Source of the DNA: Virgibacillus indicus
GTDB taxonomy: Bacteria > Bacillota > Bacilli > Bacillales > Amphibacillaceae
Assembly: GCF_002266285.1 (NCBI RefSeq)
Contig: NZ_NPMS01000007.1
Location: 62,001-126,000, forward strand
Direction of reading: 5' to 3'
Length of the DNA stretch: 64,000 bases
The position numbers were made by a program, and so were the translations under genes. Positions 35,382-42,872 of the stretch are shown here, piece by piece (the first letter of the stretch is position 1; each line of letters opens with the position of its first letter). Below the pieces are notes generated by a model. The model was not told where the DNA came from and searched no databases. It saw nothing but the letters and a program-made list of their open reading frames with translations.

Positions 35382-36236
35382 GGAAAATTTCCTGACATAC
35401 GAACACAATTAGGTAATTACGTTGATCAATTAGTATCATTTTTAGATTCAACACTGGAAGGGTTTTTTGATTTTATATATTTTGTTTCTTCCCGCACAAT
35501 CAACGGAATAGATGATTTTTTAGTATGGCTGCCATGGTGGTTGTTTATTTTAATCATTATTGCTTTAGGATGGTATTTTAAATCGATAATAGCTGGAGTG
35601 CTTTATGGAGGTTTTATCTTTTTGATAGGAACTTTTGGATTATGGGAAGATATGATGACTACGATAGCAATTATAGTTACTGCGGTTATTATATGTTTGA
35701 TAATCGGTATCCCATTTGGAATATGGATGGCATTCAGTAAAGGGTTCTCACAAGTAATGAGACCAATACTCGATGCAATGCAAACTATGCCAAGCTTTGT
35801 TTATTTAATACCAGCTATATTTTTCTTTGGGTTAGGAAATGTATCGGCAATTTTTGCGACATTAATTTATGCATTGCCGCCTGTCATTCGTTTAACGGAG
35901 CTTGCAATCAGGGGTGTGGATAAAGAAGTTATTGAATCCGCACAATCATTTGGTTCGTCAAGATGGCAAATGCTGCGTAAAATTCAATTGCCGCAAGCCT
36001 TGCCGACTATAATGGCTGGGGTGAATCAGACTACGATGATGGCACTTGCAATGGTTGTTATTGCTTCAATGGTAGGGGCGTCAGGATTAGGTGAACAGGT
36101 TCTTGTTGCCATAAACCGAATTGATATTGCTCTGGGCTTTGAAGCGGGTATTAGTATTGTGTTCCTGGCAATAATTATTGACCGGATCACAAATGGCATT
36201 GCAGATAAATTTCAAAAACATAGGGGGATAAACTAA
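35379..36236 (+). CDS. Glycine betaine/proline ABC transporter permease
   Basis: A 285-residue membrane protein, the OpuAB/ProW-type channel of the importer. It has about six hydrophobic segments and the EAA loop facing the ATPase, seen in VIESAQSFGSSRWQMLRKIQ followed by LPQALPTIMAGVNQTTMMAL. The N-terminus (GKFPDIRTQLGNYVDQLV) is an amphipathic extension as in the family. ATG 35379 lacks a directly adjacent SD; an ATT at 35361 is a rarer alternative. The stop overlaps the ATPase ATG by one base (TAATG). Confidence 0.9.
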   Translation: MGKFPDIRTQLGNYVDQLVSFLDSTLEGFFDFIYFVSSRTINGIDDFLVWLPWWLFILIIIALGWYFKSIIAGVLYGGFIFLIGTFGLWEDMMTTIAIIVTAVIICLIIGIPFGIWMAFSKGFSQVMRPILDAMQTMPSFVYLIPAIFFFGLGNVSAIFATLIYALPPVIRLTELAIRGVDKEVIESAQSFGSSRWQMLRKIQLPQALPTIMAGVNQTTMMALAMVVIASMVGASGLGEQVLVAINRIDIALGFEAGISIVFLAIIIDRITNGIADKFQKHRGIN

Positions 36237-37444
36237 TGGAAACTAAAGTAAAGCTGGAACATGTTTCGAAGATTTTCGGGCCGAAGCCTAAGTCGGTTAT
36301 CCCTATGATTAAAAGAGGCATGTCAAAGGATGAAATATTAAAGCAAACAAATCATACAGTAGGTGTCTATGATGCGTCTCTGGAAATAAAAAAGGGAGAA
36401 GTTTTTGTCATAATGGGCTTGTCAGGAAGTGGGAAATCAACGTTGATCCGCTGCTTTAACTTATTAAACAAGCCGACAGATGGTTCCATATTTATTGATG
36501 GCAACGATATCGTTTCCTTTAATAGTTCCCAGCTAAAAAAGGTAAGACAGGAAAAAATAGCAATGGTCTTTCAGCATTTTGGACTGTTTAGCCACCGGAC
36601 AATTCTTGCAAATGTAGAATATGGATTGGAAATTCGAGATGTATCAAAGGAAGAAAGACGCAAAATTGCACTTGAGAATATAGAAATTGTAGGTTTGAAG
36701 GGATATGAGGATAAATATCCCGATGAACTTTCGGGTGGCATGCAGCAGCGCGTAGGTTTAGCACGTGCACTTGCAAATGATCCTGATATTTTATTAATGG
36801 ATGAACCATTTAGTGCCTTGGATCCTTTGATTCGCCGTGAAATGCAGCTGGAGCTTCTGGATATTCAGGAACGTCTGCAAAAAACAATCGTATTTATCAC
36901 ACACGATGTCAATGAAGCATTTAAGCTGGGTGACCGGGTTGCAGTAATGAAGGATGGAAGAGTCGTACAGGTTGGTACACCGGAAGAAATTATTGAAGCA
37001 CCTGCAAATGATTATATTTCAGACTTTATTAAAGATATTGATCGTTCCAAGGTGTTTCAGGCAGAGCATATCATGATTAAACCAAATGCATTGGTATCAA
37101 TGAAGGATGGCTTAAAAGTTGCTGTAAAGGAAATGGAGGAAAATGGCATCTCAAGTGTTTTTGCAGTTGACCGCAGCCGCCATTTGAAAGGTATCATTAC
37201 AATTGATGATGCTATTAAGGGAATAAAAGAGAAACAGTCATTGGAAGATGTTTTGCAACGTGATGTGACTGTTGTAAAAAAAGATGAATTTATCAATGAT
37301 TTAATTCCTAAAGCACTCGAATCCATGTTTCCGCTTGCCGTTGTTAATGAAGAGGATAAATTAATCGGAATAATACTGCGGGTACATGTATTATCGGGAT
37401 TGGTCTCAGATGATGTAAACGAGAGTAAGGAATATCATGGATAA
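36236..37444 (+). CDS. Glycine betaine/proline ABC transporter ATPase with CBS domains
   Basis: A 402-residue ATPase of the OpuAA/ProV type. Walker A is MGLSGSGKSTLIR, the signature LSGGMQQRVGLARAL, Walker B ILLMDEPFSALDP, and the H-loop FITHDVNEAF. After residue about 280 there is a tandem CBS module (HIMIKPNALVSMKDGLKVAV onward), which in OpuA senses ionic strength. It powers betaine uptake for osmoprotection. Its ATG overlaps the permease stop. The strong terminator at 37448 ends the operon. Confidence 0.93.
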   Translation: METKVKLEHVSKIFGPKPKSVIPMIKRGMSKDEILKQTNHTVGVYDASLEIKKGEVFVIMGLSGSGKSTLIRCFNLLNKPTDGSIFIDGNDIVSFNSSQLKKVRQEKIAMVFQHFGLFSHRTILANVEYGLEIRDVSKEERRKIALENIEIVGLKGYEDKYPDELSGGMQQRVGLARALANDPDILLMDEPFSALDPLIRREMQLELLDIQERLQKTIVFITHDVNEAFKLGDRVAVMKDGRVVQVGTPEEIIEAPANDYISDFIKDIDRSKVFQAEHIMIKPNALVSMKDGLKVAVKEMEENGISSVFAVDRSRHLKGIITIDDAIKGIKEKQSLEDVLQRDVTVVKKDEFINDLIPKALESMFPLAVVNEEDKLIGIILRVHVLSGLVSDDVNESKEYHG

Positions 37445-37447
37445 AAT

Positions 37448-37476
37448 AAAAAACTGGCTGATAAGCCAGTTTTTTA
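37448..37476. terminator. Bidirectional terminator between the betaine and ger operons
   Basis: AAAAACTGGCT pairs with AGCCAGTTTTTT around a 4-base loop, with A-run and T-run; the gerC stop codon is inside its right edge. Confidence 0.88.
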
Positions 37477-38625
37477 TTTTGTAGTTCCGTAATTCAGCAC
37501 TTCAACATTAACATTGAAATCAACAGAAATGGTTGGGAAAATTTCACGCCATTCTTTTTTTGTTAAGTCTCCGGCTTTTCTGTGGGTGCGGTAAATGTTG
37601 CCAAATCCAAATGGATCCGCGTTGGCCTCCTGAACTTTCTTTAAAAGCGTTTCATATTTGCCTTCTATTTGTTTGGCTATTTCTTTTTCCAGTAAATCGG
37701 CAGCTTTTTCATCTTTCATACTTATAAGTTCCGAGAATTCTTCTAAAATTATTCCTAAATTAATAGTAGTTTTGAAATGTTTTTCTTCGAAATCAGTCAG
37801 TTTTGTTTGGCTTTTCCCATTTAAACCAATCCGGACATAGAGATTTTCACTATTTGAGGGATGCAACTCTTTTTTAGCTTCATACTCTCTAAATGGTTCC
37901 ATTGGAAGCTTTAATTCAAGTGGTGCATTGCCAATCGTTTTTTGGAATAGGTTTACCAGCAATCCATCAACCAAAGGAAGTTCTTTTACATATTTATCAT
38001 CCTGAAATAAAGCAATAGAAGTTTTAACAGGCTCTCCGTTCTTGGATCCTATTACCGGTAGGATCGGATCTATACCAACATCGTTATATATATGGGAAAA
38101 ATCATTTAATTCGACCCTTGGGAGTGTTTCTTCTTTGTGTTCCCGATCAATTACACCATGCAAATACTGACCGACATTGATGGAAGTTACCTTTTGCCCC
38201 TCTGTTAAAATTTCCTTTGCGCTAGAATCGGCTACTGCCAGCAGCATTGTATCAGAAATCCTGGCATCACTTATCATTGCACTAATGTATTCAATAATAC
38301 CCTGTTCCGCTAATTCCCTGCCAAACAAGTTCAAACGAATTTGCCCGGGAGTTAAATTAAAGCTAGAGCTTTCGTTTGCTTTTTCCCTGGCAGCTTTTAT
38401 TGTATGGCCAACTCCATACAGGGTTTTCGTAATATTTGTAGCCTGGTCATCAAACTGATATACAATTAATGTTGTTTCAATTTGATTCTCTTGATCAGGA
38501 TTAATGTCAATCCCTCTTGTATTGATAATCCCCTGATTTTCGATCACCTTTGATTCTGGACAGGCCGTGAGAAACAATAAGGAAACCATTGCTATTATCA
38601 GTATCTTTCTATACACCCTTTCCAC
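37474..38625 (-). CDS. Spore germination receptor subunit GerC (lipoprotein)
   Basis: A 383-residue GerAC-family lipoprotein, anchored in the spore inner membrane by a lipidated Cys in LFLTACPES. It opens after the signal with NTRGIDINPDQENQIETTLI and continues with the family blocks SSFNLTPGQIRLNLFGRELA and TLPRVELNDFSHIYNDVGID. It is the third subunit of a nutrient germinant receptor. GTG 38625 has GAAGGGG upstream and overlaps gerB by 17 bases. The operon order is A-B-C on the minus strand. Confidence 0.93.
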   Translation of the reverse strand: MERVYRKILIIAMVSLLFLTACPESKVIENQGIINTRGIDINPDQENQIETTLIVYQFDDQATNITKTLYGVGHTIKAAREKANESSSFNLTPGQIRLNLFGRELAEQGIIEYISAMISDARISDTMLLAVADSSAKEILTEGQKVTSINVGQYLHGVIDREHKEETLPRVELNDFSHIYNDVGIDPILPVIGSKNGEPVKTSIALFQDDKYVKELPLVDGLLVNLFQKTIGNAPLELKLPMEPFREYEAKKELHPSNSENLYVRIGLNGKSQTKLTDFEEKHFKTTINLGIILEEFSELISMKDEKAADLLEKEIAKQIEGKYETLLKKVQEANADPFGFGNIYRTHRKAGDLTKKEWREIFPTISVDFNVNVEVLNYGTTK

Positions 38626-39727
38626 GCCCCTTCTTTCTGCGCCACCTTTTTTTTAACAGAACAAGTGGCAAAAGCAATAATGGGTAGATATATCCAACCC
38701 AAAAGCCGCTGCGAGCCACAATATCCGTGAAACTATAAATTTGAAAATGATTGTCCATAAATGCCGAGGCGATTACAAGCAGGATTGAAACAATGTATAA
38801 TGTTTTCTTTTGGGGGATTTGATAAAGCCGTTTCATTCCATAGGTGATTCCCCACATTAAGATGACTATATTGGGAACAATGACCATCATCCATCCCGCA
38901 ACCACGACAAAATCCAATCGTTCAATAAAAGAAAATGTTTGTATTTTAAACAGATTTAATACTGGCCATTCCCTTCGCATCAGCTGATCGGGACTGAAAA
39001 AGCCAATGGAGGTAATGACAGTGATAAGTATGATAACAGTTGTCCAGCCAACAGCTAGTATAACAGGCAGCTTTACTTTTTCTTTGTTTTTGATAAATGG
39101 ATACACGAAAAATAATATCTCGAATCCCAATAATGTGTATACAGTTGCTTTAGCACCTTTAAATAATTCAGTAATGGAAGCTCCCATTACTGGCTGCAGA
39201 TGTGTCCAGTCAATTTCAAGTGCTGGTTCGATCAGTAAAAATAATATCCAATGGGTAAGAATGAAAAATAGAAAACAGACCCCTACAATTACTCGAAATC
39301 CTCCCAGTACGCTGTAAGTAACTAATGACATTAGCAAAAGTGCCAATAAAAATGGACTTACTTCCGGAAAGATAAAAACCCTTACAACATCGATATAGGT
39401 AGTTACCACTGAAAATAATACAGCTAAAAAATAAATTATATAAACCGTGCCTAATAATTTGCCAAGCCATTGTCCAAAAACATCAGCCTGAATCCCAAAT
39501 ATATCCGTATTTTCATATTGTTTAAGGATGTACAGCATAATAAACAAAATGAAGACGATAATTAGAAAAGCAATCAGAACGGAAATCCATGAATCCTGCT
39601 TTGACTCCATAAAAACAATACTGGGAGCTCCCATTATTCCAACACCTAATTGAAGGGAAGATATAATGAAAAATAAGTAAAATGCCCGGATCTCTGTTTT
39701 TGGACCTGCCTTTACATTAATATCCAT
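38609..39727 (-). CDS. Spore germination receptor subunit GerB (permease-like)
   Basis: A member of the GerAB/ArcD/ProY family, about 372 residues with ten hydrophobic segments (LYFIIS-type opening FYLFFIISSLQLGVGIMGA; VVVAGWMMVIVPNIVILMWG near the end). The B subunit is thought to bind the germinant in the spore membrane. I prefer ATG 39727 with AGGTGG five bases upstream; GTG 39736 directly abuts the gerA stop and has no SD. The germinant cannot be predicted. A basic tail (KKRWRRKKGRGK) closes the protein. Confidence 0.92.
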   Translation of the reverse strand: MDINVKAGPKTEIRAFYLFFIISSLQLGVGIMGAPSIVFMESKQDSWISVLIAFLIIVFILFIMLYILKQYENTDIFGIQADVFGQWLGKLLGTVYIIYFLAVLFSVVTTYIDVVRVFIFPEVSPFLLALLLMSLVTYSVLGGFRVIVGVCFLFFILTHWILFLLIEPALEIDWTHLQPVMGASITELFKGAKATVYTLLGFEILFFVYPFIKNKEKVKLPVILAVGWTTVIILITVITSIGFFSPDQLMRREWPVLNLFKIQTFSFIERLDFVVVAGWMMVIVPNIVILMWGITYGMKRLYQIPQKKTLYIVSILLVIASAFMDNHFQIYSFTDIVARSGFWVGYIYPLLLLPLVLLKKRWRRKKGRGKGV

Positions 39728-39736
39728 TGTTCCCAC

Positions 39737-41242
39737 CTACTCATCTATATCTTTTTTCTTTTTGGCTTTAGTTTTATCATAGCGAGAAGTATCCTTTGGC
39801 TGGAACGAAAGAAACCGTCTCCATTGGAAATTTGGCGGCAGGCGGAATAATACCTTGTTAAGGTCTTTCATTTGGAATGGATAAATTGGGGTAAGGTAAG
39901 GGCGCCCCAGGGAAGTCAATTTCAATAAATGAATTGCCAGGAAGCAAATTCCGAAAATAATACCAACGATGCCTAAAATACCCGCCAGTATAATCATTGG
40001 AAATCGAAGCACCCGAATCGTTGTTCCCATCAAATAGCTTGGCGCAGTAAACGATGCCAATGCACTAATTGTAATAAAGATGATTAATATATTACTTGTA
40101 ATACCAGCCTGAACTGCTGCAGTTCCAACCACCACACCGCCAACAATACCTATCGTTTGGCCAACCTTGGTCGGGAGCCTTGCACCGGCTTCTCTGAGAA
40201 GCTCAATCATCAGCTCAAGAAATAAAGCCTCGAAAATCGGTGGAAAAGGCACACCAGCTCTTGACTGTCCAATGGATATAAGTAAATCGGATGGTATTAT
40301 TTCATAATGATACGTAACAGCTGCTACATACATTGGTGTAAGAAATATCGCAATAAAAACAGACAAAAATCTGAGAATCCGCAAAAATGAACCGGTATTC
40401 CAGCGCATATACAGATCCTCTGTTGATTCAAAAAAACTGAGAAAAGTTGAGGGGGCAATAATAGCCGTTGGGCTGTTTTCAACGATGACCCCAACTCTTC
40501 CTTGTGTGATAGTGTAGGCAAAGCGATCCGGCAGCTCTGTTAAATAAAATTGCGGAAAAATGCTGGCAGAGGAATCTTCAATATATTGGGCCAGTACGGA
40601 ACTGTCGTCTATACTATTCACTTCTAAAGTTTTCAATCGTTCCCTCATTGTGTTAACATCTGTTTCATTTGCAACCGATTTTAAATAAATCAATCGGACT
40701 TCATGAATTGTTTCTTTTCCAAGCAATATTTTCTCCATAACAAGGTCTGTTGACCGGATACTCCAGCGGATTACATTCAAATTAGTTACAAGCGATTCTG
40801 TAAAGGCTATTTGCGGACCTATAACAACAGATTCGGTTTCGGCTTTAGTTAAGGCACGTTTTTCCTTGTTCGGCATCATATATGAAACAACAGAATCTTC
40901 ACCTTCAATATAGATAAATGCTGTACCTAATAATATTTTTTCAAGAATATCTTCTAGTTTATTTATCGTTGCGTCACCTGAAATAAGTGGTATTTCATTT
41001 TGAATAGAAGCATTTGTCCATTCCTTTTGCATCGTTAAAAGAAGATTCAGTAAGAACTCTTCCGCTTTTTCCAAATCTACAAGATAGGAAATATAGAAAA
41101 CAGCAGCTTTTTTGTTTTCATGTTCATAAACTGAGAAACTCAGATCCGGATTGTTTTCAAATTTGCTTTTTAAAAGCTTTTCGAATTGGTCAATTTTTAT
41201 AGGGAAGAGGCTGGAAGATTCCTGTTTTCTTCTTTTTCTCAT
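39737..41242 (-). CDS. Spore germination receptor subunit GerA
   Basis: A 501-residue GerA-family protein: a hydrophilic N-terminal half (residues 1-about 290), then several membrane segments beginning near FLSVFIAIFLTPMYVAAVTY, and a basic C-terminal tail (KTKAKKKKDIDE). Family blocks seen are EALFLELMIELLREAGARLP and KVGQTIGIVGGVVVGTAAVQ, and the PDRFAYTITQGRVGVIVENS loop. It forms the first subunit of a germinant receptor in dormant spores. A sigma-G-like -10 lies about 35 bases before its ATG. SD AAGGAGAGG. Confidence 0.94.
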   Translation of the reverse strand: MRKRRKQESSSLFPIKIDQFEKLLKSKFENNPDLSFSVYEHENKKAAVFYISYLVDLEKAEEFLLNLLLTMQKEWTNASIQNEIPLISGDATINKLEDILEKILLGTAFIYIEGEDSVVSYMMPNKEKRALTKAETESVVIGPQIAFTESLVTNLNVIRWSIRSTDLVMEKILLGKETIHEVRLIYLKSVANETDVNTMRERLKTLEVNSIDDSSVLAQYIEDSSASIFPQFYLTELPDRFAYTITQGRVGVIVENSPTAIIAPSTFLSFFESTEDLYMRWNTGSFLRILRFLSVFIAIFLTPMYVAAVTYHYEIIPSDLLISIGQSRAGVPFPPIFEALFLELMIELLREAGARLPTKVGQTIGIVGGVVVGTAAVQAGITSNILIIFITISALASFTAPSYLMGTTIRVLRFPMIILAGILGIVGIIFGICFLAIHLLKLTSLGRPYLTPIYPFQMKDLNKVLFRLPPNFQWRRFLSFQPKDTSRYDKTKAKKKKDIDE

Positions 41243-41276
41243 TTATACCTCTCCTTCACCATTTTTTACTATCTGT

Positions 41277-41306
41277 TAGTATGTGGAGAAGAAGAGAAAA
41301 TATAAG
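41277..41306 (-). promoter_or_regulatory. Candidate sigma-G promoter of the ger operon
   Basis: On the minus strand CATACTA (41283-41277) matches the sigma-G -10 element; a poor -35, CTTATA (41306-41301), is 17 bases upstream. ger operons are known to be forespore-expressed. Confidence 0.4.
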
Positions 41307-41314
41307 GAGAAAAT

Positions 41315-41347
41315 GAAAAAACTGCCACAACTTATATTGTGACAGTT
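41315..41347 (-). terminator. Terminator of the carbonic anhydrase gene
   Basis: On the minus strand ACTGTCACAA pairs with TTGTGGCAGT (one wobble), followed by six T's. Confidence 0.75.
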
Positions 41348-41354
41348 CATCCTA

Positions 41355-41909
41355 TTAATTTTCTTTTGAAACAATATCTACTTTTCCTGTTCCTGGATCA
41401 ATTACAAGACCGTGGACCTTTACTTCTGATGGAAGAAGGGGGTGGTCGCGAATGATATTCACGCTTTGCTGAACTGATTCCTCTACAGTATCAAACCCGT
41501 GAAATTCCTCGTGGAAATCAATTCCGGCATGTGTAAGAGTATTTAGCTTTTTTTCTTCAATTCCGCGTTTTTTCATCGTTTCTGTTAAAGCATTCGTATC
41601 GACATGTGACATACCGCAATCATGGTGTCCGATAACAACGACTTCTTCAGCCTTTAGGTTATAAACAGCAACCAGGATGCTTTTCATAATGCTGTCAAAG
41701 GGTTTCCGAATAATTGCACCTGCGTTTTTTAACATTTTCACATCACCATTTTGAATGTTCAATGCACGTGGCAGCAGTTCTACCAAACGTGATTCCATAC
41801 ATGTGAAAATTACCATTCGTTTATTAGGGATACTATCTGTTTTGTAAGGTTCATATCTTTTTCCATCTACAAATTGTTTGTTGTATTCAAGCATTTCCTC
41901 AAAGTGCAA
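41355..41909 (-). CDS. Beta-class carbonic anhydrase (YtiB-like)
   Basis: A 184-residue cytosolic beta-carbonic anhydrase that hydrates CO2 to bicarbonate. Zinc ligands are the Cys in FTCMESR and the His and Cys in GHHDCGMSH. The classical Cys-Met-Asp-(Ser/Thr)-Arg motif here reads Cys-Met-Glu-Ser-Arg, so the Asp of the catalytic Asp-Arg dyad is replaced by Glu. The rest (LKNAGAIIRKPFDSIMKSIL) fits the YtiB group. The start is TTG 41909, with AGGAG 9 bases upstream. It is monocistronic. Confidence 0.88.
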   Translation of the reverse strand: MHFEEMLEYNKQFVDGKRYEPYKTDSIPNKRMVIFTCMESRLVELLPRALNIQNGDVKMLKNAGAIIRKPFDSIMKSILVAVYNLKAEEVVVIGHHDCGMSHVDTNALTETMKKRGIEEKKLNTLTHAGIDFHEEFHGFDTVEESVQQSVNIIRDHPLLPSEVKVHGLVIDPGTGKVDIVSKEN

Positions 41910-42235
41910 TTACCTCAGCTCCTTTTTTGTTTATAAAAAAACTATAGCAGTTTTTCAGTAAATTAGGAAATCTGATGACTTTTTACAATCGATGTAAACT
42001 GTCACGTAATCGCCGTTTTTATAGTTGAAAAGTATCGATTCCTGTTGCATGTTGTACTATTTTACGAAATAAAACAGCTATGTAGTGAAATTCACTACTG
42101 ATAAGATGCAATTATATATTTCTTTTTATTCAATAAAAGTTAAATATGACCAAAGAATCATTTTTTGGAAAATTCATTGTTCTAATTTGGCGAATGGTGT
42201 AATATTACAATAACAAATATATAAGGGGTGAGGAA
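41910..42235. other. 326-bp intergenic region
   Basis: Divergent spacer between the carbonic anhydrase gene and the YvyF-like gene. AT-rich, and it must hold two promoters, neither of which I can place with confidence. No repeats or open frames with an SD were found. Confidence 0.5.
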
Positions 42236-42472
42236 ATGGGAGAGTTTGTTCGAAATTGCCGATTGTGTAAGGAACCAATGGAAAGCAGTCCATTTATGAT
42301 GTGCGCAACATGTTTAAATGAAAGCAATAATGTTCGCAGCTTTATCAGGAAGAACCCACAAGTTTCACTCGAAGAAATTTCCCGATCCACCAATGTACCA
42401 TATGAGAAAGTTCAGGCCATGGTAAAACTGGGGCTGAGTAGTAAGACTGATTTTGAATCCAATGTACATTGA
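42236..42472 (+). CDS. Small YvyF-like Cys-rich protein
   Basis: A 78-residue protein with an N-terminal zinc-ribbon-like pair, CRLC and CATC, followed by a helix-turn-helix-like region (VSLEEISRSTNVPYEKVQAM). The layout resembles the flagellar-operon protein YvyF of Bacillus, but no flagellar genes are near. SD AAGGGGTGAGG precedes ATG. The function is unknown; it may bind nucleic acid or protein. Confidence 0.7.
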   Translation: MGEFVRNCRLCKEPMESSPFMMCATCLNESNNVRSFIRKNPQVSLEEISRSTNVPYEKVQAMVKLGLSSKTDFESNVH

Positions 42473-42496
42473 ATGGAATACCCTCTTTTTCTCATG

Positions 42497-42534
42497 AGAG
42501 AATTCCTCACAAATTGAGTAATTCTCTTTTTTGT
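42497..42534 (+). terminator. Terminator of the YvyF-like gene
   Basis: AGAGAATT pairs with AATTCTCT (15-base loop, with an inner CTC/GAG), followed by six T's. Confidence 0.82.
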
Positions 42535-42554
42535 TTGTTTTTTAAAAAAAGTAG

Positions 42555-42583
42555 TTGACTTAAAAAATTCTAAATACTATAAT
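42555..42583 (+). promoter_or_regulatory. SigA promoter of the exporter operon
   Basis: TTGACT (42555-42560) and TATAAT (42578-42583) with a 17-base spacer, a near-consensus strong promoter. This suits an operon governed mainly by attenuation. Confidence 0.85.
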
Positions 42584-42618
42584 TATTGAGAACTAAAAAA
42601 TGAAAGGAGGTCATTGTA

Positions 42619-42699
42619 ATGCAAAAAAGAATGAATTTATCCCAAAACAAGTTTATATATGCTGTGACCTTCACCGGTAAGAATCCGGATTTATATTAG
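42619..42699 (+). CDS. Leader peptide 1 of the BmrCD-like exporter operon (26 aa)
   Basis: ATG 42619 is preceded by a near-perfect SD, AAAGGAGGTCA. The 26-residue peptide starts MQKRMNLSQNKFIYAV and ends GKNPDLY, with no match to a structural gene. Codons 16-18 (GTG ACC TTC) are part of TGTGACCT, which is complementary to the 5' arm of the following terminator. In B. subtilis the bmrCD pump is preceded by the leader ORF bmrB, which controls it by ribosome-mediated attenuation. This ORF is shorter and different in sequence but holds the same position. Its job is most likely to sense ribosome stalling or loss rather than to act as a peptide. Confidence 0.72.
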   Translation: MQKRMNLSQNKFIYAVTFTGKNPDLY

Positions 42700-42748
42700 C
42701 CAAATATAAGCTAAATTTTGGAGGTCACATAGGTCTGTGGCCTTTTTG
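42663..42748 (+). promoter_or_regulatory. Attenuator 1: antiterminator/terminator switch
   Basis: Three segments: A 42663-42672 (TGTGACCTTC, in the leader ORF), B 42720-42729 (GGAGGTCACA), C 42736-42743 (TGTGGCCT). B pairs with C over 8 bp (one wobble), followed by TTTTTG, giving a terminator. A pairs with B over 10 bp (one wobble), which would prevent it. Whether A is free depends on the ribosome in the leader. Confidence 0.7.
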
Positions 42749-42771
42749 TAATTTATAAGGGTGGGATTTGC

Positions 42772-42798
42772 ATGTTTTACGTGCAGTCCATTCATTGA
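42772..42798 (+). CDS. Leader peptide 2 (8 aa)
   Basis: ATG 42772 follows AAGGGTGGG at 6-base spacing and encodes only MFYVQSIH before TGA at 42796-42798. The second terminator stem begins two bases later, so a ribosome ending here would cover it. It fits a second leader peptide, but at 8 codons it could be chance. Confidence 0.5.
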   Translation: MFYVQSIH

Positions 42799-42800
42799 TT

Positions 42801-42831
42801 GCATACGTCGGCACAGGCGTATGCTTTTTTT
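42801..42831 (+). terminator. Attenuator 2: perfect terminator before bmrC-like gene
   Basis: GCATACG (42801-42807) pairs perfectly with CGTATGC (42818-42824) and is followed by seven T's. It is a textbook terminator inside the 5' UTR, 42 bases before the first exporter gene. Confidence 0.85.
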
Positions 42832-42872
42832 GTTTGGTTCGAAAGAAAAGAGAGAGAAGAGCAGGTGATTTT

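Noticed and set aside
42768..42872. N-terminal extension of the BmrC-like protein from a TTG at 42768
   Set aside because: It would read through a perfect terminator stem and add 35 residues unlike the family; ATG 42873 has a good SD.
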